Part shown: piece by piece, positions 33,593 through 43,101 of the stretch
Position numbering within the stretch: the stretch's first letter is position 1
Layout of the letters: every line of letters begins with the position of its first letter
Source of the DNA: Acidobacteriota bacterium
GTDB taxonomy: Bacteria; Acidobacteriota; Thermoanaerobaculia; Gp7-AA8
Reading direction: 5' to 3'
Assembly: GCA_019244185.1 (NCBI GenBank)
Contig: JAFATB010000023.1
Coordinates: forward strand, 434,001-498,000
Length of the DNA: 64,000 nucleotides
Program-made: the position numbers and the translations under genes
Notes under the pieces: model-generated
Database searches by the model: none
Told to the model about the DNA's origin: nothing
Seen by the model: only the letters and a program-made list of their open reading frames with translations

Positions 33593-34591
33593 GTGACGAA
33601 CCACCTCGAACGCTCGTTCTCGATCGGCGGCGTGCACATCGCGCAGCCGCTCGCCCTCGCGCCGATGGCCGAGGTGACGGACACGTATTACCGCTCGCTC
33701 ATCAAAGAGCTCGGCGGCGTGGGGCTCGTCGTCTCGGAGTTCATCTCCGCGGAAGGGCTGACGCGCAAGAACGACCGCAGCCATCAGATGCTCGCGTTCA
33801 ACGAGAACGAGCGGCCGGTGGCGATTCAGATCTACGGCGGCGATCCGGAGCGGATGGACGACGCGGCGGCGATCGTCGAGGCGCAGGGCGTCGACATCGT
33901 CGACGTCAACATGGGCTGCCCGGTGAAGAAGATCGTCAACAGCGGCGCGGGCTCGGCGCTGCTCAAGGACTTCGACAAAGCGGCGCGCGTGGTCGAGAAG
34001 ATCAAAGCCGCGGTGAAGATCCCGGTCACGGTGAAAGTGCGCAAGGGGTGGGAGTCGAACGACGTCATCCCGCTGCTCAAGCGCTTCGAGGACATCGGCG
34101 TCGCCGCGATCGCAATCCACGGCCGCACGCGCAGCGAGGCGTACACCGGCGCAAGCGACTGGAACTACATCGCGCGCGTGAAGAGCGAGCTCACGATTCC
34201 GGTGTGGGGCAACGGCGACGTGAAGACCGCCGCCGACGCGATCCGCATGTTCGAGACGACCGGCGTCGACGGCGTGATGATCGGCCGCGCCGCGCTGCAC
34301 AATCCATTCATCTTCCGCGACATTCACGCGTACGTGCGCGGCGAGCGGATGATCGAGAACGAAGTCGAGCGCCGCATCGACGCGATGCAGAAGTACCTCT
34401 CGAAGATCGACGCCGCGCCGCAGATCGACCGCTGGAAGCTGCACAAGGCGCGCACCGTGATCGGCTGGTTCTCGAAAGGCATCCCGCACGGCAAGGACAT
34501 CCGCATGGGACTGCAGGACATCGCCTGCGTCGCCGACGCCCAGCGGCTGCTCGAGCTCGCGCGCACGCGCATGAACGCGTACGCCGCGTGA
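33593..34591 (+). CDS. dus: tRNA-dihydrouridine synthase
   Basis: 332 residues, GTG 33593. Dus/TIM-barrel signatures: LALAPMAEVTDTYYRSL, VVSEFISAEGL, QIYGGDPERM, the catalytic-Cys region DIVDVNMGCPVKKI, SGAGSALLKD, IHGRTRSEAYTG, VWGNGDVKTA and the FMN phosphate site GVMIGRAALHNPFIF. The enzyme reduces specific uridines in the tRNA D-loop using FMN and NADPH. The subtype cannot be assigned safely. The stop overlaps the next start (GTGA). Confidence 0.94.
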   Translation: MTNHLERSFSIGGVHIAQPLALAPMAEVTDTYYRSLIKELGGVGLVVSEFISAEGLTRKNDRSHQMLAFNENERPVAIQIYGGDPERMDDAAAIVEAQGVDIVDVNMGCPVKKIVNSGAGSALLKDFDKAARVVEKIKAAVKIPVTVKVRKGWESNDVIPLLKRFEDIGVAAIAIHGRTRSEAYTGASDWNYIARVKSELTIPVWGNGDVKTAADAIRMFETTGVDGVMIGRAALHNPFIFRDIHAYVRGERMIENEVERRIDAMQKYLSKIDAAPQIDRWKLHKARTVIGWFSKGIPHGKDIRMGLQDIACVADAQRLLELARTRMNAYAA

Positions 34592-35538
34592 GCTTTCCCG
34601 AGCATCTCGATCGCATCCTGAACGCGTACGGCGTCGCGGCGGACACGAAGGCCGCGCTCTACGATCTCTATCTCTCGCTCGGCGATGAAGTGCTGGAAGT
34701 CTTCAGCGACATCGCGGAGACGTCGGCTTCCGTCGCGTCGCTGCGTCCGGAAGACACGACGACGATTCGCGCGCGCGTCGTCGAGCGCTATCTCGCGCGC
34801 AATCATCCGCGCTGGACCGCGGGCCAGCCGACCGCGAGCCTGTGGCATCCGCGCGTCGCGGAAGGTCGCGCGTCAGGCCTGGCGATTCCGCTCGGCGAGC
34901 CTCCCGAAGCCGCGCGTCGGGCGGTGGGCGAGGGGCAGTCGGTCCCCGACGGCTTCCTCATGCTCGGCCGCAACGCGCACCTCGGCGGACGCGCGGATAC
35001 GATCTCGTTCGACCTCGTGGCGACCTCGCTCGACGATGCGCTCGCGCTCGCGCGCGCCGAAGGGCAGCAGCACACGTTGCCCGGTTCCGCGGGCGAAACG
35101 AGCGGCACGTTCGACAGCCAGCGCGGTCTCGCGCTGCTGTGGGAAGTGCAGCCGAACGTCTACAAGCCCGCGGGCGAGCGCAATCGCGCCATCGCGCGGC
35201 TGTACCGGCGGCATCGCAACTGGCACCTCGCCACACTTGCATCCGCGCTCGACTGGCTCGCGCAGCAGCGCTGCACGACGTTCATCCTGCGCGGCGATGC
35301 GCTCGCGGCGACGCACGAGGTGAATCCCGAAAAGCCGCTCTCGCCGGCGATCGCCGCGCTGCACGACCGCACCGTCGAACGCGTCACGCGCGCGCTCGCG
35401 CTGACGCTCGAAGCGCCGTCGCCGCTCGACGAGCTGCAACTGCTCGATTCGGCGGTCATGAACCACGCGCTGCGGCGTCACGTTCTGCAGCACGGCGCGG
35501 CGGGCGCCGTCTGGCGCGTGATGGGAATGCCAGCTTAG
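34588..35538 (+). CDS. Hypothetical protein translationally coupled to dus
   Basis: 316 residues, GTG 34588, overlapping the dus stop by 4 bp. No signal peptide or TM helix. A helical N-terminus (FPEHLDRILNAYGVAADTKAALYDLYLSLG) is followed by an Arg/Ala-rich mixed domain with SLWHPRVAEGR, FLMLGRNAHLGGRADTIS and LLWEVQPNVYKPAGERNRAIARLYRRHRNWH. No family recognised. Strict coupling to a tRNA-modifying enzyme hints at RNA work, but no RNA-binding motif can be named. Confidence 0.72.
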   Translation: MSFPEHLDRILNAYGVAADTKAALYDLYLSLGDEVLEVFSDIAETSASVASLRPEDTTTIRARVVERYLARNHPRWTAGQPTASLWHPRVAEGRASGLAIPLGEPPEAARRAVGEGQSVPDGFLMLGRNAHLGGRADTISFDLVATSLDDALALARAEGQQHTLPGSAGETSGTFDSQRGLALLWEVQPNVYKPAGERNRAIARLYRRHRNWHLATLASALDWLAQQRCTTFILRGDALAATHEVNPEKPLSPAIAALHDRTVERVTRALALTLEAPSPLDELQLLDSAVMNHALRRHVLQHGAAGAVWRVMGMPA

Positions 35539-35583
35539 CCGCGCGGGAAGCGTGCGCGGCATGTTCCTGTTGCTAGCAGTTCC

Positions 35584-36948
35584 ATGACCGTTGTCGCACC
35601 CGAAAAGCCTGTCCGCCGCGTGGGGATGATCTCCCTCGGCTGCCCGAAGAATCTCGTCGATGCCGAGATCATGCTCGGGCAGTTGCAAGCGGAGTCGGAC
35701 GTCGTGCTGACGAACGACCTCGACGATGCCGACGTCGTCATCGTCAACACCTGCGGCTTCATCGATGCGGCGAAGCAGGAGTCGATCGACACGATCCTCG
35801 AGGTCGCCGAGAAAAAAGGGCGCGGCGTCGAGCGGCTCATCGTCACCGGCTGCATGGTGCAGAAGTACCGCACCGACCTGCAGCAGTCGATCCCCGAGAT
35901 CGACGCATTCGTCGGCCTCGATCACCTCGAGAAAATCACCGAAGCGGTCACCGGTGTCGTCGATGACGCGGCGCCGGTGAAGCGGAAGATGTCGGTGCGG
36001 TTGTACGAAGATCTGCCGCGCGTGCTCACGCACGGTACCGCGCACGCGTATCTCAAAGTCAGCGAAGGCTGCTCGAATCCGTGCACGTTCTGCGCGATTC
36101 CGCAGATGCGCGGCAAGTTCCGCTCGCGCAGCATCGAGTCGCTCGTGCGCGAGGCGCAACAACTCCAGGCCGCGGGCGTGCTCGAACTGAACCTCGTCGC
36201 GCAGGACACGACGCGTTACGGCGAAGACCTCGGCCACGCGCACGGGCTCACGCAACTCGTGGAGACGCTGCTGCGCGAGACCGACTTCCGCTGGATCCGT
36301 TTCCTGTACGCGTATCCCGGCTCGCTCGACTGGAGCCTCTTCGAGCTGATGGCGCGCGAGCCGCGCTTCGCGTCGTACGTCGACATCCCGCTGCAGCACG
36401 TCTCCGCGAACGTCCTCGGACGCATGCGTCGTCCCGGGTCGCCGTCGGAGTATCGCGAAATGATCGCGCGCATGCGCTCGCTCGTGCCGGACCTCACGAT
36501 CCGCACGACGTTCATCACCGGACATCCCGGCGAAACGCCGAAGGATTTCGGCGAGCTCTATGACTTCGTCGAATGGGCGCGCTTCGACAACATGGGCGCG
36601 TTCGTCTATTCAGCCGAGGACTCGACGATCGCCGCGCGCATGCCGGACGTGCCGACGCGCAAGACCGCGGAGCGCCGCCGCGCGAAGCTGATGGAACTGC
36701 AGCAGCAGATCGCGCTCTCGCGCAATGAAGCACGCGTCGGGCAGACGTACGACGCGCTCGTCACCGGCGTCTGTGAGGAGACCGAGCATCTGCTCGAAGG
36801 CCGCATCATCGGCCAGGCGCCGGAGATCGACGGCCGGCTGCTGATCAACGACGGCATCGATCGCCTGCCGAAGTCGCTGCCGGCGTTCGCGCGCATCGAG
36901 ATCACCGACGCGCATCCGTACGATCTCGTCGGCGCCGTCGTCGCGTAA
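35584..36948 (+). CDS. rimO: Ribosomal protein S12 methylthiotransferase RimO
   Basis: 454 residues, ATG 35584, typical length. The UPF0004 domain holds the auxiliary-cluster cysteines in ISLGCPKNLVDAE, VNTCGFI and VTGCMVQ. The radical-SAM motif CSNPCTFCAIPQMRGKFRSR is complete. The C-terminal TRAM domain carries DALVTGVCEETEHLLEGRI. The SLGCPKNLVD form distinguishes RimO from MiaB. It adds a methylthio group to an Asp of S12. No clear Shine-Dalgarno precedes the start. Confidence 0.95.
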   Translation: MTVVAPEKPVRRVGMISLGCPKNLVDAEIMLGQLQAESDVVLTNDLDDADVVIVNTCGFIDAAKQESIDTILEVAEKKGRGVERLIVTGCMVQKYRTDLQQSIPEIDAFVGLDHLEKITEAVTGVVDDAAPVKRKMSVRLYEDLPRVLTHGTAHAYLKVSEGCSNPCTFCAIPQMRGKFRSRSIESLVREAQQLQAAGVLELNLVAQDTTRYGEDLGHAHGLTQLVETLLRETDFRWIRFLYAYPGSLDWSLFELMAREPRFASYVDIPLQHVSANVLGRMRRPGSPSEYREMIARMRSLVPDLTIRTTFITGHPGETPKDFGELYDFVEWARFDNMGAFVYSAEDSTIAARMPDVPTRKTAERRRAKLMELQQQIALSRNEARVGQTYDALVTGVCEETEHLLEGRIIGQAPEIDGRLLINDGIDRLPKSLPAFARIEITDAHPYDLVGAVVA

Positions 36949-36963
36949 CGCGTCGCCTGCCTC

Positions 36964-38757
36964 CTAGGGAACGGACGGCGGTTCGACGCACGGCAGCACG
37001 TGCGCGGCACGTCCGCCGGCCTGCACACCGACGAGGGCACCGAGCGTCGGCGCGAGATCGATCGGCGACGCGTCGCCGTCGTAGCGTCCCGGCTTGATGC
37101 CCGCGCCCCACAACAGCAGCGGCACGTGCAGATCGTTTTCGACCGGCTGCCCGTGCGTGGTGCTGTTGACGCCCCAGGTCCAGATCCAGCCCGGGCGCAG
37201 CGCCATGAGTACGTCGCCGCTGCGGTCGCTGCGATACGACGCGCGCATGAACTGCTCGGCCTGCGTGGCGTTCGCGCGCGGCTCCAGCAGGTCGGTGCTC
37301 GTCCACGCGTCGGCGATGCCGATGTCGCTCATCGCGCGCACGGCATCGCGCACGATGCGTTTGACGCGATCGTGGTCGAGGCCGAGCGCGTCGATGCGAC
37401 GCCAGTTCAGATATAGCGACGGCTCTTCGAAGAAGTAGACGAACGCGTCGGTGAGCGGCGTCTGCTCGTCGATGCGAATGCCGAGCTTCTGCGCGACGGC
37501 GCGCTCGATGGCCACGCGCGCGGGCGGCAGGTCGCCGAGGACGCGCGCCTTCGGATCGGCGTTGCGCAGATCGGTGCGTCCGACGTCGGCGTTCGGATCG
37601 CGCAGCTTCACGATCTCCGGAGTCGACTGCACGCCGTGATCGGCGGTGAGCGCGACGACGACACGATCGCCGAAGCGGCGTTCGAGCGCGTCGAGGAAAT
37701 CGGCGAGCGCGCGGTCGAGCCGCACCATGCTGTCGGCGACTTCCATCGAGTCGGGGCCGTAGTAGTGGCCGAGGTAATCGGTCGAGGAGACGCCGACGAA
37801 GAGCACGTCGGGCGCGTCGGCGTGCGTCCCGAGCTGTTCCGTCGTCAGCACGTGCAACGCGAAGTCGAGCAGCATCTGATGCGCGAACGGCGTGTACGTG
37901 AACGCGCGGATGTCTTTCGCGGGATGCGGGAACGTGCCGCCGTAGCGCGTGTTCTTCAGCGGCCACGCGGCGGGCGGATCGAACGTCGCGCGCTCGAGCT
38001 CCGCGGGCGGAATCGACGGCAGCAGGCGCCACTCCTGCGACGCGGGGAGGTAGCCGGGAATGCTCGCGTTGAACGAGAAGACCGCCGGATCGTAGTGGTA
38101 ATACGTCGATGAGATGAACGCGGGCAGCTTCCAGTCGAACCAGTACGCGGCGTCGGCGCGGCGTCCGCCCATCAGGATCGCGGCGCGATCTTTCAGCGCG
38201 ACGGACATCACGCGCGCGGTCGGATACCGGTTTTTCACGCGATCGCCGAAGCCATCCTCGGAGAGCGACGCCGGCGACATGCCGTCCGTCGCGCCGGCGG
38301 TCGGCTTCACGTGCGCGTCGTAGACGCAGTAGCGCGGCGAGCCGCCGTTCTTCCACCACCAGTCGCCCTCGTAGGTGAACGGTGTCAACCTGATGGTGGG
38401 CGGACGCCACGGCGTGGTGTCGTCGAAATACCACTCCCACTTGCGCGGGTCGATCGGCGCGTCGCGCTCGAACCACGTGTTGCCGATGATGCCGTTCTCC
38501 GTCGGCAGGCGTCCGCTGCCGATGGCCGCGTGTCCCGGTCCGGTGAACGTGACGGCGTGGCGATAGCGCGCATTCGTGAACACCGCGCCGTTGCGCGTGA
38601 AGCGCGCGAAGCCGCGCGTCGTGAACCACGGCGCGAAGCGGTCGACGTAATCGAAGCGCTGCTGATCGACGGAGATGACGACGATGAGGCTCGGCCGCTC
38701 GGCGGCGTACGCCGCGAGCGACGCGAAGAATGCGAGGATGGCGACGAGGCGGCGCAC
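36964..38757 (-). CDS. Exported PafA-like alkaline phosphatase
   Basis: 597 residues, ATG 38757. Signal peptide (RRLVAILAFFASLAAYAA). Alkaline-phosphatase superfamily: the first metal Asp in VVISVDQQRFDYVDRF, the nucleophile Thr in HAVTFTGPGHAAIGSG, DVLFVGVSSTDYLGHYYG and the metal site ALTADHGVQS. This is the layout of PafA from Bacteroidetes, a calcium-independent periplasmic phosphatase. It lies 1 bp after the acid phosphatase on the same strand, so the two form an operon for phosphate release. Confidence 0.88.
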   Translation of the reverse strand: MRRLVAILAFFASLAAYAAERPSLIVVISVDQQRFDYVDRFAPWFTTRGFARFTRNGAVFTNARYRHAVTFTGPGHAAIGSGRLPTENGIIGNTWFERDAPIDPRKWEWYFDDTTPWRPPTIRLTPFTYEGDWWWKNGGSPRYCVYDAHVKPTAGATDGMSPASLSEDGFGDRVKNRYPTARVMSVALKDRAAILMGGRRADAAYWFDWKLPAFISSTYYHYDPAVFSFNASIPGYLPASQEWRLLPSIPPAELERATFDPPAAWPLKNTRYGGTFPHPAKDIRAFTYTPFAHQMLLDFALHVLTTEQLGTHADAPDVLFVGVSSTDYLGHYYGPDSMEVADSMVRLDRALADFLDALERRFGDRVVVALTADHGVQSTPEIVKLRDPNADVGRTDLRNADPKARVLGDLPPARVAIERAVAQKLGIRIDEQTPLTDAFVYFFEEPSLYLNWRRIDALGLDHDRVKRIVRDAVRAMSDIGIADAWTSTDLLEPRANATQAEQFMRASYRSDRSGDVLMALRPGWIWTWGVNSTTHGQPVENDLHVPLLLWGAGIKPGRYDGDASPIDLAPTLGALVGVQAGGRAAHVLPCVEPPSVP

Positions 38758-38758
38758 G

Positions 38759-39673
38759 CTATTTCCTGAGCGCGTTCACCTTCGTCTGCAGTTGCGCGCA
38801 CGGATTGTCGCCGCCCTGGAACGCGCGCTCCCACGAGCCGTAAATCGGATTGGGGATGATGATCCAGCGCGTGCCCCAGCGGTCGCGCGTGTTCTGGATG
38901 ATGGCGTCGCGCTCGGCCGCGGATTTCTCGCGCGCGTTGGTGAAGTCGTTGAGATCGTCGCCGAGGAGCAGCAGCACGCGATGCGTCGACGCGACGAACG
39001 CGCGGCGCGAGGTCTTGTCGGACGTCCACTCCTTGCGTTCCTCGCGCATGAGCAGCGTGTCCTCGGTGTCGCTCAGCGGGAAGCCGAGCGTCTCGAGATT
39101 GCGGCGCACGTTCGCTTCTTCTTTTTCGAGGCGGTTCGTGACGTAGTACGGCGTCACGCCGCGGCTCTTCGCATAGTTGAGAAACTCGGCGGCGCCGGGG
39201 ATCGCGCGCGCGGCGCTCTCACCCGACCACGTCGCCCACGTCGCATCGAACGTCTTCGGGTCGTAGTCGGCGCCCTGTTCGATGAGACGCGCTTCGAACG
39301 CGGTGTTGTCGATCGCGGTCTCGTCGAGATCGAGCACGATCACCGGCGGCTGCGACGGATCGTCGTTCTTCTCCTCGTCGGCGCCGGTCCACGACTTGTC
39401 GGCGAGCGCCGCGTCGAGCGCGCGGCGCGCGGCGGCGTAGGCCTGCAGCGCGGAGGCGCGGTATTCGGCCGACTGCTGCACCCACAGCGTCGAGCTGAGG
39501 ATCGCGTTCACGGTGTTGCACGGCACGGTGGCCGTCGATGCGGTGGACGTCGACGACGATGATGCCGTCGTCACCGCGGCCATCGGAACGTCGTTCGCGT
39601 CGGCCGTCGGCATGGTGGTGTGCGCGCAGGAAACAGCGAACAGGAAGGCGAGAGCGAAGGTCAGTTTGCGCAT
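38759..39673 (-). CDS. HAD-family acid phosphatase lipoprotein, e(P4)-like
   Basis: 304 residues, ATG 39673. Lipoprotein signal with lipobox AVSC, followed by a Ser/Thr-rich linker. The HAD motif I IVLDLDETAIDNTAFEA is the class C acid phosphatase form (DLDET), with YYVTNRLEKE as motif II and LLLGDDLNDF as motif IV. Relatives (Haemophilus e(P4)) dephosphorylate nucleotides such as NMN at the outer membrane. It is first in an operon with the PafA-like phosphatase. Confidence 0.88.
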   Translation of the reverse strand: MRKLTFALAFLFAVSCAHTTMPTADANDVPMAAVTTASSSSTSTASTATVPCNTVNAILSSTLWVQQSAEYRASALQAYAAARRALDAALADKSWTGADEEKNDDPSQPPVIVLDLDETAIDNTAFEARLIEQGADYDPKTFDATWATWSGESAARAIPGAAEFLNYAKSRGVTPYYVTNRLEKEEANVRRNLETLGFPLSDTEDTLLMREERKEWTSDKTSRRAFVASTHRVLLLLGDDLNDFTNAREKSAAERDAIIQNTRDRWGTRWIIIPNPIYGSWERAFQGGDNPCAQLQTKVNALRK

Positions 39674-39724
39674 CGAAGAGCCGCCCCCTCACGGCGGCGG
39701 GATCATCGCACGCGGCGGTACAAA

Positions 39725-39760
39725 GAAAAAGGCCGCCTGTCGCCAGGCGGCCTTTTCTTT
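39725..39760 (-). terminator. Intrinsic terminator after the Oar-like receptor gene
   Basis: Perfect 13-bp stem AAAAGGCCGCCTG (39727-39739) and CAGGCGGCCTTTT (39744-39756) around a TCGC loop. On the minus strand it ends in TTTTTCTTT, just past the receptor stop; T-rich flanks on both strands mean it could also work rightward. Confidence 0.85.
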
Positions 39761-39779
39761 ACAGCGGATTGATGCGGAA

Positions 39780-42700
39780 TTAGAAGGTGATGCGGAGTCC
39801 GAGGCGACCCTGCCAGCGCGACTGAAGGTTCGCGGTGGAGTACTGGTTGCCCGGGGTGAGGCGGCCGGCGGCGGCTTCGCGGTAGACCGGAAGTCCGGAC
39901 GTCGGATCCTGACCCGAGTAGATCACCGGCTGATACGTGTTGTTGAGGACGAACTTCTCCACGCCGGCGTTGTCATCGAAGAGGTTCAGCAGGTTGAGGA
40001 TGTCGGCCTCGATCGACACGCGCGTGCCGAAGATCTGCGGCAGGCCGAGGGCGTAGTGGAAGTCCAGGCGGCGCGTCCACGGCTGCGACAGCGTGTCGCG
40101 CTTCGGCGTCTGGCCGGTGCCCGGCTCGTAGCCGACGGACTGGAGGAAGTTGTTGAAGAGCGACTTGTCGAGGGCGGTCGTCGTGTTGCCGTTCGACAGG
40201 CGGCACGGCGCGGTCGCATTCGGCGCGCTGGTGGCGTTGGACGGGCAGAGGATGAGGTTCTGCGGGATGAAAAGCAGGTCGTTGTTCGACGAGCCGTCGC
40301 GGTTCGGATCGCCGCCGAGGAGCAGCGAATACGGCTGGCCGGCCTGCGCCACGTAGAAGAGGCCGAAGTTGTGGGTGAAGGGGCCGGTGGCGAGGTCGTA
40401 CGACGCGCCGATGTTGAAGCGGTGCTCGATCTGGAAGACCGACGTCGTCAGCTCGGGCGTGAAGATGTCGCCGCGGGTGATGTAGCCGAACTGCCAGTTG
40501 GAGCTCGCGGTGCTCGAGGTCGGATCGCCGATCGACTCGGCTTTCTGGTGCGCGTAGGAACCGGTGAGCTCGAGGTGGCCGAGGCGCTTCTCGAGCTGCA
40601 GCGATTCGGTCAGCTCGTGACCTTCGGTCGAGTTCGTGAGGAAGTAGGCCTGGCCGATCTGCGTGCTGACCGACGCGTACGTCGGGCGGCCGTCGAGCGG
40701 GCTGGTGCCCACCTGATGCTTGTTGACGTTCTGGTAGAAGACGTCTTCCTGGCTCTTGGAGTAGAGCACTTCGGCGCTGGCGCGCACGCCCCAGAACAGC
40801 TCGCGGTCATAACCGAGAGTCGCGCGGAGCACGCGCGGGAAGCGGAAGTCGGAGTCGGAGAGCGAGATGTCCGGCACGGCGCCCGCGCCGAGGTTGCGCG
40901 GCTGCGTGTCCGGGTTGGGGTTGAACGTCGGGGGCGTGCAAGCGGGAGCGACGCAGCCGAGAGCGACCGTCTCGACGCCGGTGCCGCCGTAGTTGTTGGA
41001 GATCCAGACGAACGGCGTGCGGCCCTGGAAGACGCCGACGCCGCCGCGGAGCTGCTGCTTGCCCGCGCCGCCGATGTCCCAGTTGAAGCCGACGCGCGGC
41101 TCCCACGTGATCGACTCGCTCGGGATGTCGGAGGTCGAGAAGCCGATCGCGGACTGCACGGTCGGGTTGAAGGACGGCGTGGTGTCGAAGCGCGGCTTGT
41201 CGGCGCGCAGGCCCATCGTCAGCGTGACGTTGTGCGGGAGGTGCCACTGGTCATTGACGTAGAGGCTGTACTGCGCGGCCTTGAACTCCGTCGCGCGGCG
41301 CGGATCGTTGCCGGTGGCGAAGCCGATGCGGTAGATGTCCGGCGTGCCGGCCTGCAGCGCGGCGAAGTCGCGGAAGTGGTAGTAGCCGTAGAAGTCCGCA
41401 ATGAAGAGGTTCGCGAACTTGAACATCTCGTTGTGCGTGCCGACGATGATGTTGTGGTTGCCGTGCACCCACGTGAAGTCGTCGGTCACTTCGAGGATGT
41501 CCTGGTCGAGCGCGTTGGCGCCGGAGAAGCGCTCGATGCCGGCCTGGATCGTACCGGTGCGCTCGCCGCCGCCGATCTCGATGGTGGGGAAGATCGAGCC
41601 CGGGGTCTCGCGGTGCTCGCGGATGGTCTGGAAGCCGACGCGGCCTTCATTGAACATGTTCGCGCCGAAGACGCTGTTCAGCTGCGCGACCGTCGAGTTG
41701 GTCTTGCTGGGGAAGAGGTAGATGTTGTTCGGGTAGTAGAAACGCGTGGTGCTGCGGACGAAGCTCGACGGCGCGTTGCCGTTCGTGGCGTCGACGTAGT
41801 TGTGACGGAGCGTGAGGTTCTCGGACGAGCTGAGGTTCGCGTCGAGGCGGCCGAAGAGCAGCTTGCTCTCGGTGCCGAACACGAGATCGCCCAGTGGGCC
41901 CGGATCGTAGTTGTAGGTGGTGCGGAGGAAGTTCGCGACGTCCGCGGCGCTCGGCGTGCCGGTGTAGATGGTGCCCGTCGAGGTGTCGGCGGACGTGCCG
42001 TTCGGATCGTTGCGCTTGTTCGATTCGCCGCTGAGGAAGAAGAACAGACGGTCCTTGATGATCGGACCGCCGATGCGGCCACCGTACTGCGTCTGGTCGA
42101 ACTCGCCGATCTTCGTGCCGCTGGGACCTTTGCCGACGTAGTCGGGATTGCGCTTCGTGCCGAAGACCGAGCCTTCGAAGTCGTTCGTTCCGGAGCGGGT
42201 GACGGCGTTCACGCCGCCGCCGGTGAAGCCGCTCTGGCGGACGTCGTACGGCGAGATGAGGAGCTGGATCTGCGAGATGGCGTCGAGCGAGATCGGCTGC
42301 GTGCCCGAGCCGCCGCCCGGCGTGCCGGAGGAGGAGAGACCGAACAGGTCGTTGTTGACGGCGCCGTCGATCTGGATGTTGTTGTAGCGGTTGTTGCGGC
42401 CCGCGACGAACATGAACGTGCCGTCGCCGGTGAGGCTGCTGACGAAGTACGGATTCGTGCGTGCGAAGTCCTGGATCTGGCGGTTGACGGTCGGCAGGGT
42501 CTCGAGCTGCTGCGTCGAGACTTCCGAGGTCGAGCCGGTGCGGTTCGGGTTGATCACGTCATCGGCGCTGGCCGTGACGGTGATCGCCTCGCTCACCGCG
42601 TTGAGGCGGAGATTGACGTCGAGGTCCGCGGTCTCGCCGAGCGCGACCTGCACGTTGTTCACGTCGAAGGGCTTGAAGCCTTCGAGGTTCGCGGTGACGT

Positions 42701-42941
42701 GGTACGGACCGCCGACGCGCACGTTCGGGATGGTGAAGCGGCCATTCGCGCCGCTCACTGCCTGATAGTGCGTGTTGGTCGGAGTATGGACGGCTTCGAC
42801 GGTCACGCCCGGAAGCGCGGCGCCGTCTGCGCCTGTGACCGTGCCGGCGATGTTGCCGGTCGTGGTCTGTGCCTGCATCATCGGCGCGAACGCCAATAAC
42901 GCCACGGCAATCAACAACAACAATCGGTGGGGAATACGCAT
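39780..42941 (-). CDS. Oar-like TonB-dependent outer-membrane receptor
   Basis: 1,053 residues from ATG 42941, chosen because AGGAGGATT precedes it; an upstream in-frame ATG at 42971 lacks this. Signal peptide (LLLLIAVALLAFAPMMQA). Then a carboxypeptidase-regulatory-like domain (TGNIAGTVTGADGAALPGVTV, ~25-110), a plug region (QLETLPTVNRQIQDFARTNPYF, SLDAISQIQLLISPYDVRQSGFTGG) and a large beta barrel to the C-terminal RLGLRITF. This is the Oar/OmpA-related TonB receptor class abundant in Acidobacteria and Myxobacteria, with substrates such as peptides or glycans. The 5' region has a 9-bp stem at 42976-43000. Confidence 0.92.
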   Translation of the reverse strand: MRIPHRLLLLIAVALLAFAPMMQAQTTTGNIAGTVTGADGAALPGVTVEAVHTPTNTHYQAVSGANGRFTIPNVRVGGPYHVTANLEGFKPFDVNNVQVALGETADLDVNLRLNAVSEAITVTASADDVINPNRTGSTSEVSTQQLETLPTVNRQIQDFARTNPYFVSSLTGDGTFMFVAGRNNRYNNIQIDGAVNNDLFGLSSSGTPGGGSGTQPISLDAISQIQLLISPYDVRQSGFTGGGVNAVTRSGTNDFEGSVFGTKRNPDYVGKGPSGTKIGEFDQTQYGGRIGGPIIKDRLFFFLSGESNKRNDPNGTSADTSTGTIYTGTPSAADVANFLRTTYNYDPGPLGDLVFGTESKLLFGRLDANLSSSENLTLRHNYVDATNGNAPSSFVRSTTRFYYPNNIYLFPSKTNSTVAQLNSVFGANMFNEGRVGFQTIREHRETPGSIFPTIEIGGGERTGTIQAGIERFSGANALDQDILEVTDDFTWVHGNHNIIVGTHNEMFKFANLFIADFYGYYHFRDFAALQAGTPDIYRIGFATGNDPRRATEFKAAQYSLYVNDQWHLPHNVTLTMGLRADKPRFDTTPSFNPTVQSAIGFSTSDIPSESITWEPRVGFNWDIGGAGKQQLRGGVGVFQGRTPFVWISNNYGGTGVETVALGCVAPACTPPTFNPNPDTQPRNLGAGAVPDISLSDSDFRFPRVLRATLGYDRELFWGVRASAEVLYSKSQEDVFYQNVNKHQVGTSPLDGRPTYASVSTQIGQAYFLTNSTEGHELTESLQLEKRLGHLELTGSYAHQKAESIGDPTSSTASSNWQFGYITRGDIFTPELTTSVFQIEHRFNIGASYDLATGPFTHNFGLFYVAQAGQPYSLLLGGDPNRDGSSNNDLLFIPQNLILCPSNATSAPNATAPCRLSNGNTTTALDKSLFNNFLQSVGYEPGTGQTPKRDTLSQPWTRRLDFHYALGLPQIFGTRVSIEADILNLLNLFDDNAGVEKFVLNNTYQPVIYSGQDPTSGLPVYREAAAGRLTPGNQYSTANLQSRWQGRLGLRITF

Positions 42942-42975
42942 GAATCCTCCTGATTTGCTGAACGCGGACATGGAC

Positions 42976-43000
42976 GCGCGCCGTCGGACGAACGGCGCGC
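42976..43000 (-). repeat. Stem-loop in the receptor 5' leader
   Basis: GCGCGCCGT (42976-42984) pairs perfectly with ACGGCGCGC (42992-43000) around a 7-nt loop, about 35 bp upstream of the receptor start on the minus strand. It may stabilise or regulate the leader. Confidence 0.45.
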
Positions 43001-43032
43001 TGAACGAAACCTGATTTTGGTCGGACAGTTTA

Positions 43033-43050
43033 GATCAGTCGGCACTGATC
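43033..43050. promoter_or_regulatory. Perfect 7-bp inverted repeat between rho and the receptor gene
   Basis: GATCAGT-CGGC-ACTGATC lies in the AT-richer 139 bp gap, downstream of the rho terminator and upstream of the receptor. It is a plausible operator or the base of a small hairpin. No matching regulator is known here. Confidence 0.35.
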
Positions 43051-43065
43051 GAGTAAAGATCGTGC

Positions 43066-43101
43066 AAAAAAAAGCGTTCCTCAGAAGCTCTTGAGGAACG
43101 C
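43066..43101 (-). terminator. Intrinsic terminator of rho, overlapping its stop codon
   Basis: Stem GCGTTCCTCA (43074-43083) with TGAGGAACGC (43092-43101), loop of 8 nt, followed on the minus strand by eight T. The stem covers the last codons and stop of rho (43081-43083), so the terminator is encoded within the coding end. Confidence 0.88.

Noticed and set aside
39513..42899. 1,128-codon plus-strand frame opposite the Oar-like receptor
   Set aside because: Low-complexity Arg/Val/Asp-rich translation; the minus-strand receptor has all expected domains and a ribosome site.
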